Source: Prorocentrum cordatum
Taxonomy: Eukaryota; Sar; Dinophyceae; Prorocentrales; Prorocentraceae
Direction of reading: 5' to 3'
Assembly: GCA_963575745.1 (NCBI GenBank)
Contig: CAUYUJ010016482.1
Coordinates: 256,515-320,514 of the forward strand
DNA: 64,000 bases
Part shown: positions 59,642 through 64,000 of the stretch, piece by piece
Position numbering within the stretch: position 1 is the stretch's first letter
How the letters are laid out: each line of letters begins with the position of its first letter
The notes under the pieces: model-generated
Told to the model about the DNA's origin: nothing
Seen by the model: only the letters and a program-made list of their open reading frames with translations
Databases searched by the model: none
Program-made: the position numbers and the translations under genes

Positions 59642-62335
59642 TTACGTAGCCTCCCCTAGGGCATAGAAGTATCCGATGCTGTGGGCATGCTGGGTTTCAT
59701 CATTCAAGCGGGCTGGCCTGCTCCCTGCGCAATGGCTGCGAAGACCTGCGACGGCAGCGCTTGCACTTCTCCCCCGAGGTGGCCGCTGCCGCCCGCCTGC
59801 CCTGAGGGCCCAAAGATCTGGCGCTCGAGATCTTCGCCGAGGGCCCACGTTCAGGGCTGCAACATTTGGGATCTGCTGCGGGAGCGGGTCCGTCGGCGGC
59901 GGCGGGTCCGTCGGCGGCGGCGGCACCGCGGGGGGCGCCGTCAGCGGCGGCGGCGGCGGGGCCATGATGGCCGCTGGCGGGGCCCCGACAGGCGGTGGTG
60001 GCGGGTCCTGGCTGCCGCGGGCCCCACCCGTTGGAGGGGCGCTGGCGGTGCGGACGGGGGTGGCACGCGGGGCGGCCCCTGTGCCACCCCCACCGCCCGT
60101 GAGGCTGCCCTCCCGCAGGTTGTGGCGGCGCTCGTAGAGCGCCAGCTCCCTGTGCGCCATCTCCAGGCGCTCCCTCTTGGCCTTATTCCGCGTCTTCTTG
60201 CTGTAGCCCGCCCACTCTGGGTCGTTCAGCCCCCGGGCGACCTGCGCGTACAGGTCGGTCCACTTGAACTCGGTCAGGCTCTCCCAGGAGAGCCCCTCCA
60301 CTAGCGCATAGTGGCCCTCCCACTGCGGCTGGTGTGGAGCATAGCGCTTGAAGACGGTGCCCGCTGCCAGCGGCTCGACCTTGGGCAGGTACTGCAGGAG
60401 GTCAACAGCGCTGAACACCGGTATCTCTTCCTTTTTGAGCTTGTCGTAGCGCAGCAGGGCCTTCAAGTCGCGGATGTCTTCCTCGGGGTGCTCCGCGTGC
60501 ATGTAGTACGCACGTGGCGGGTTCAGCTCCTCCTCAATCAACTCGATGCAGACGCCGTAGGAGGTCGAGTAGCGCGCACCACAGTGGCAGTACCAGCGCT
60601 GGCCTGTCTCCCCCGCCGCCTCCTGCGCACAGGTGAGCAGCTGCGTCCAGCGATCCGATCGGATCACCGAGCAGCATCCCCTGGGGTTGTTCCAGGTCTT
60701 GTTGGCCGAGCACTTGTAGTACATGTTGAACGTGAAGCCCTTGCCACGGTAGAACTGGTCCGTGTAGTCGCCCATGCGGCGGTGGGCCTCCTGCGCCGCG
60801 GTGTTGCCCTGGCACTCCTCCTTCCAGGCACGTTTGTGTCCCAGGTGTGCGTCCTGACCCCCGAGGCTTTCAGGAGGCCCTTCTTCAGTCTTCCCACATC
60901 ATCCTCTGCCTCCTCATTCAGCGCGTCGAGCCACTTCTGGACCCCGTCCTGCGCCTCTGTGCCCCTCACCATGTCCTCCTTCTTCTCCAGGATGGGCCCC
61001 AGGCCTCCCGGCACGTGGGTGCGCATGGTCTCGAATTTGAGGGCGCCATAGGCCCGCGCCATACGCTTCGGCGATTTCTTGGAGAGGCCGAGCCGCAGCA
61101 GGGGCTCGATGTCCGTGACCTCCTCCGGGGTCTTGGCGTCGGTCAGCAGGTGCTCCTGGTCCTCAGCATCGTTGTCGGGCTGGGGGTCGCTCTCCTCGCC
61201 ACGGGGAGGTCCATCCTCGAGGGGTGGCGGTGGCGCACGGGGCGGCCCCGGCACCGCCCCCACCTCCATCGCCATCGGACGACCGACCTCCTCCGCCACC
61301 GTTTCCGTGGCTGGGGGGGCGCCCGTGCTCTCGGGATCGATGCCCACCCCTACGCCCTCCGTTGACCTCCGCAGGGCAAGCAAGCCTTCCTCGGAGAGCG
61401 CGAATGCCCTCAATGATGTAGTCGAAGCTCGCACGGAACTTTGCCACTCGCTTGGCGGCGTGGTCGATGGAGCATGCACCCTTGTTCAGGCGCGCTGCGC
61501 GCGTCGCGGCCTCCTGCTCGGTGATGTTCTGCGTCGTCGCCACGCAGCGCGAGCACGTGTACAGCTTGTGCTCTCCCTGTGTGCCCCTCCGCAGCGCGGG
61601 GTATTTCTGGTTGCGCTCTGAAGCCTCAGCGCAGCGGCGCATCTCCCCACAACTGAGCTCGTCCACGTACTCCACCATCATGATCTTCCAGTCGTCCAGC
61701 TCTGTGCACACCCGACACCAGCCCAGGCGCTGCGGCGGGACCCAGTGCGCACCCATGCAGTGGGCGTAGCCCGCCTCGGCGTAGTCCTCCTCCGCCATCA
61801 TCTCGACGTCCTCAAGCGCGGCAGGTGCGCCGCCGCTCCGCGGGGGGGCCTGGCCGTAGACGGCCTTGTTGCTGCGTCGGCGGTGGCGTTTGCCTCCATG
61901 ACCGCTGAGGGCACCCGTGGTCGCTGCACTCGGGGCCTCACTGGCGGTCTCATCGTCCACGGAGCGGCCGCCGTCGGCGTCGCTGCACGCACCTCGGCCG
62001 CCGCGGCCGCCCGCGGCCTGTTCCCGCAGCTGGAGGTTGTGGAGCGCGAGGGTGATCGTGTCCAACCCACGGCGCTGCTCCGTGGTGAAGTTGGCGTAGG
62101 TGGCTGCCGCTGCCAGGGCGGCACTCGTCACTGGCACCACCGCCGACGTGGGCGTCGCTGAGGCCTCAGCAGGCGCCTCGGCCGTCGCCGAGGGGCCTCC
62201 GTCCGAGGCGCCATCGGAGGCGGCGGCACTGGGGGCGGCCCCCGTGCCGCCGCTTCCGTCGGCGTCCTCGGCAGGCGTTACTGATCCCGTGGGCAGTGTC
62301 GGCGCCGTCCGAAAGGTCGCCGCCTCAGACATCAC
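59642..62335 (-). pseudogene. Unknown Cys-rich protein; two frame changes that cancel
   Basis: From Met 62335 (MMSEAATFRTAPTLPTGS) the frame runs through an Ala/Thr-rich head, EQRRGLDTITLALHNLQLRE, and a zinc-binding-like region (HCMGAHWVPPQRLGWCRVC, YTCSRCVATTQN) to DYIIEGIRAL near 61395. The coding signal then moves one frame (SEEGLLALRRSTEGVG ... DIEPLLRLGLSKKSPKRMAR ... LKASGVRT near 60865) and returns to the first frame (KRAWKEECQGNTAAQEAHRR, MGDYTDQFYRGKGFTFNMYY, WYCHCGARYS, KKTRNKAKRERLEMAHRELA), ending in a Pro-rich tail at 59642. About 890 residues in all. There is no room for introns at the two shifts, so they are indels, sequencing errors or, less likely, programmed. Family not recognised; conserved Cys/His suggests nucleic-acid binding. 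Confidence 0.55.
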
Positions 62336-62362
62336 GTCGAACCCCTCGTCTTCGCTCTCCGC

Positions 62363-62582
62363 TCACGCGCTCACCTGCTGGCCAGGGCGCTGCACAGGCC
62401 CCGCTTTGGAAGTGGGCGCGTCGGCCGCGGTAGCACCGCTGGCCTTCGCGCGTGCCTCAGCCTTCGCCTTAGCCTTCGCCGCCAACGCCTCGCGAAGAGG
62501 CGCCGCATCGTGACTGGGCGAGTCGGCGTGCGTCTTAGCAGGCCACGGCATCGGCGCGGACTTCGAGAACTTGTGCGCCATC
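62363..62582 (-). CDS. Small Ala/Lys-rich ORF upstream of the unknown gene
   Basis: The frame MAHKFSKSAPMPWPAKTHAD ends ...QRPGQQVSA 28 bp before the next Met at 62335. The AKAKAKAEARAKASG stretch is typical of dinoflagellate Ala/Lys-rich tails. It could be the true N-terminus of the next gene in another frame, or a separate short ORF. Confidence 0.35.
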
Positions 62583-63342
62583 ACTTGGTCGGAAGGATGG
62601 CACGGGAGATGCAGCTCGAGAGATTGTGCGAGACAAGACCTCACGAGCCAAACAGTTGCCGAGGAAGAGAGGGGAGGCGGAGAGGCTGTACACCGAACCA
62701 AAATGGGGCGGCCAACTGCCCAGGCGGGGCAAAGGTAAAACATGAAGACGGCTCCAGGTGCGAGGGGACCGACCCTTGTGCAGGCGGAAAACGGCCTGAC
62801 CCCCGTTCGGGACCCTGGGCGGGCAGGAGAGGGGAAAGGGGGGCGAGGAAACCACGTCGCGGGCGGGCGACAAAGCGGACGGCGGGCCGCCGACGGCCCC
62901 AGGACCCGCGGGGCGACCCCGATCTTGAACGCCTCTTGACGCCTCTTTAACCAGTGGTCTCGAAAAGGTGCTGCTGGCGGCATGAAGGCTCAGCTCGGGT
63001 GGGTTGAGAGAGCAGCCCAAGACAGAGACTAAGAGCACAACGGATATGGCATGGCGGGAGCACGACGCGCACAAGGCAGGGTGGCTGCACAACGCGGCGT
63101 GCAGGACAGACATGACAAAGCAAGAGCGCATCATGCACACTACAAGGGAACTGAACAATACCGTGCACGCTGCAGATGTGACCACCTTTTTACGACTGAT
63201 CAGGGCAGCAGGAAGGCGAGGGGGAACGGGAGGGTCAGGGGGCGCTCGCACATGGGAGGGAGCCACATCTAGTCAAGACCGGACGCTCGGGGCGGCCCCG
63301 GCATCCAGCCCGACTATGTCCTCCGTCGCCAGGGCGACCTGC

Positions 63343-64000
63343 TCAGCGATTTGGCCCTGCAGGGCGTTGGCCACTGCCGAGCGCAGGGATGAGCGCGCTG
63401 CGGGCCGTTCGGCCTCGGGCAATTAATTCCCCAACGGCGCGGCGCAGCCGCGTCTCCGCCTCTGTTCCCCAGCGGCCGTTGACATCGAGAACAAAGGGCA
63501 CCGGGCCTGAAAATGGGTACCTACGGTGCTTCACTTTCTCTCTGCGCTGCAGGGATGCCTGATGCGGCCGTCCCGTCTGGGCCACGGCCACCTCGTCCAC
63601 CAAGCTGATGTCGAGACATACTCGGCCATGGACACCTCGATGGTAAACGACGTCCAATGTGGCCGCGCCCTGTTCTTCCGTGTGCCACTCTGGGATGACC
63701 TGCTCCACTAGGGCGTGCTGGCCCACCCCGCGCAACCAGATCGCCACGGCATCTCGGATGGCGTTGTGGCGGCGCATCGGGCCACCTCCCTTGGGACAGT
63801 TGAGCGCATGAGCACCGCGGACGTCCACCGTGCGGCCACGCGCCGGGCCGACCTGCGCCATCGCGCGCGTGGGCGCTGCCGGTCGGTCCTGGCGCGTGCA
63901 CTCGGACTGCGGCAGCGGCAGGTGCATGCGCCTCTTGGCCGCAATGCAGAACGCGTGGTCGGCGAGGGGCGAGCCCCTCGAAGTTATCCAACCGGGCGCC
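63343..64000 (-). CDS. 3' end of a LINE-type polyprotein (runs off the right edge)
   Basis: The frame is open to the window edge and ends at 63343. It shows AFCIAAKRRMHLPLP, a Cys/His cluster (NCPKGGGPMRRHNAIRDAV, i.e. C...RH...RD), LDVVYHRGVHGRVCLDISLV and RRYPFSGPVPFVLDVNGRWG. This order resembles the C-terminal zinc-binding and restriction-like endonuclease part of non-LTR retrotransposons, with LDVV...LDIS as possible PD/D-type strands. The reverse transcriptase would lie beyond 64000. No A-rich tail is visible after the stop. 62583-63342 shows no supported gene. Confidence 0.55.
   Translation of the reverse strand, partial: APGWITSRGSPLADHAFCIAAKRRMHLPLPQSECTRQDRPAAPTRAMAQVGPARGRTVDVRGAHALNCPKGGGPMRRHNAIRDAVAIWLRGVGQHALVEQVIPEWHTEEQGAATLDVVYHRGVHGRVCLDISLVDEVAVAQTGRPHQASLQRREKVKHRRYPFSGPVPFVLDVNGRWGTEAETRLRRAVGELIARGRTARSALIPALGSGQRPAGPNR

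Overview
The window looks like nuclear DNA of a dinoflagellate, probably a GC-rich one (a Prorocentrum-like genome is a guess). The evidence is fourfold: relics of the dinoflagellate spliced leader at 20369, 42752 and 43501; short introns that mostly start with GC instead of GT; a Ty1/copia polyprotein of the type abundant in dinoflagellates; and a sea of simple repeats, minisatellites and fold-back elements with few ordinary genes. There is one 100-N assembly gap (26815-26914).

Layout. 1-9460: repeats only (a dispersed TCTTGGGG-type repeat, small inverted-repeat elements, CCT/CCA tracts, a GGGGACAGTGGT minisatellite). 9463-19586: a ~455-bp tandem repeat split by a complete, young minus-strand Ty1/copia retrotransposon (10487-19129; two 285-bp LTRs with 4 differences; intact gag-protease and pol). 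20369-39909: a host-type gene copy with a spliced-leader relic, cut in two by a 17.9-kb retroelement (20958-38816). That element carries an ORF1, a reverse transcriptase and a tyrosine recombinase, and ends in split direct repeats arranged A1 - ORFs - B1 - A2 - B2, the layout of Ngaro/PAT-type DIRS-order elements. Its ORF1 and RT genes contain at least 15 GC-AG or GT-AG intron-like gaps of 53-88 bp. ORF1 is further interrupted by a 6.2-kb insert with 33-bp terminal inverted repeats, which carries its own minus-strand gene. The RT gene is interrupted by a 789-bp repeat bounded by a 55-bp direct repeat.

40300-59500: GT, TA, CAT and ACT microsatellites, an 88-bp and a ~68-bp minisatellite, more TCTTGGGG repeats, a frameshifted retroposed gene for a membrane protein with a PAS-like domain (43570-45212), and several clean MITE-like elements (best: 57122-57302 with a 5-bp target duplication). 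59642-62335: a minus-strand gene of unknown function in which two frame changes cancel. 63343-64000: the 3' end of a LINE-type retrotransposon that runs off the right edge.

The genes do not form a pathway. The window is mainly a record of nested insertion: host retrogene, tyrosine-recombinase element, TIR element, and retroelement into tandem repeat. The intron-bearing split-direct-repeat element is the most unusual item.
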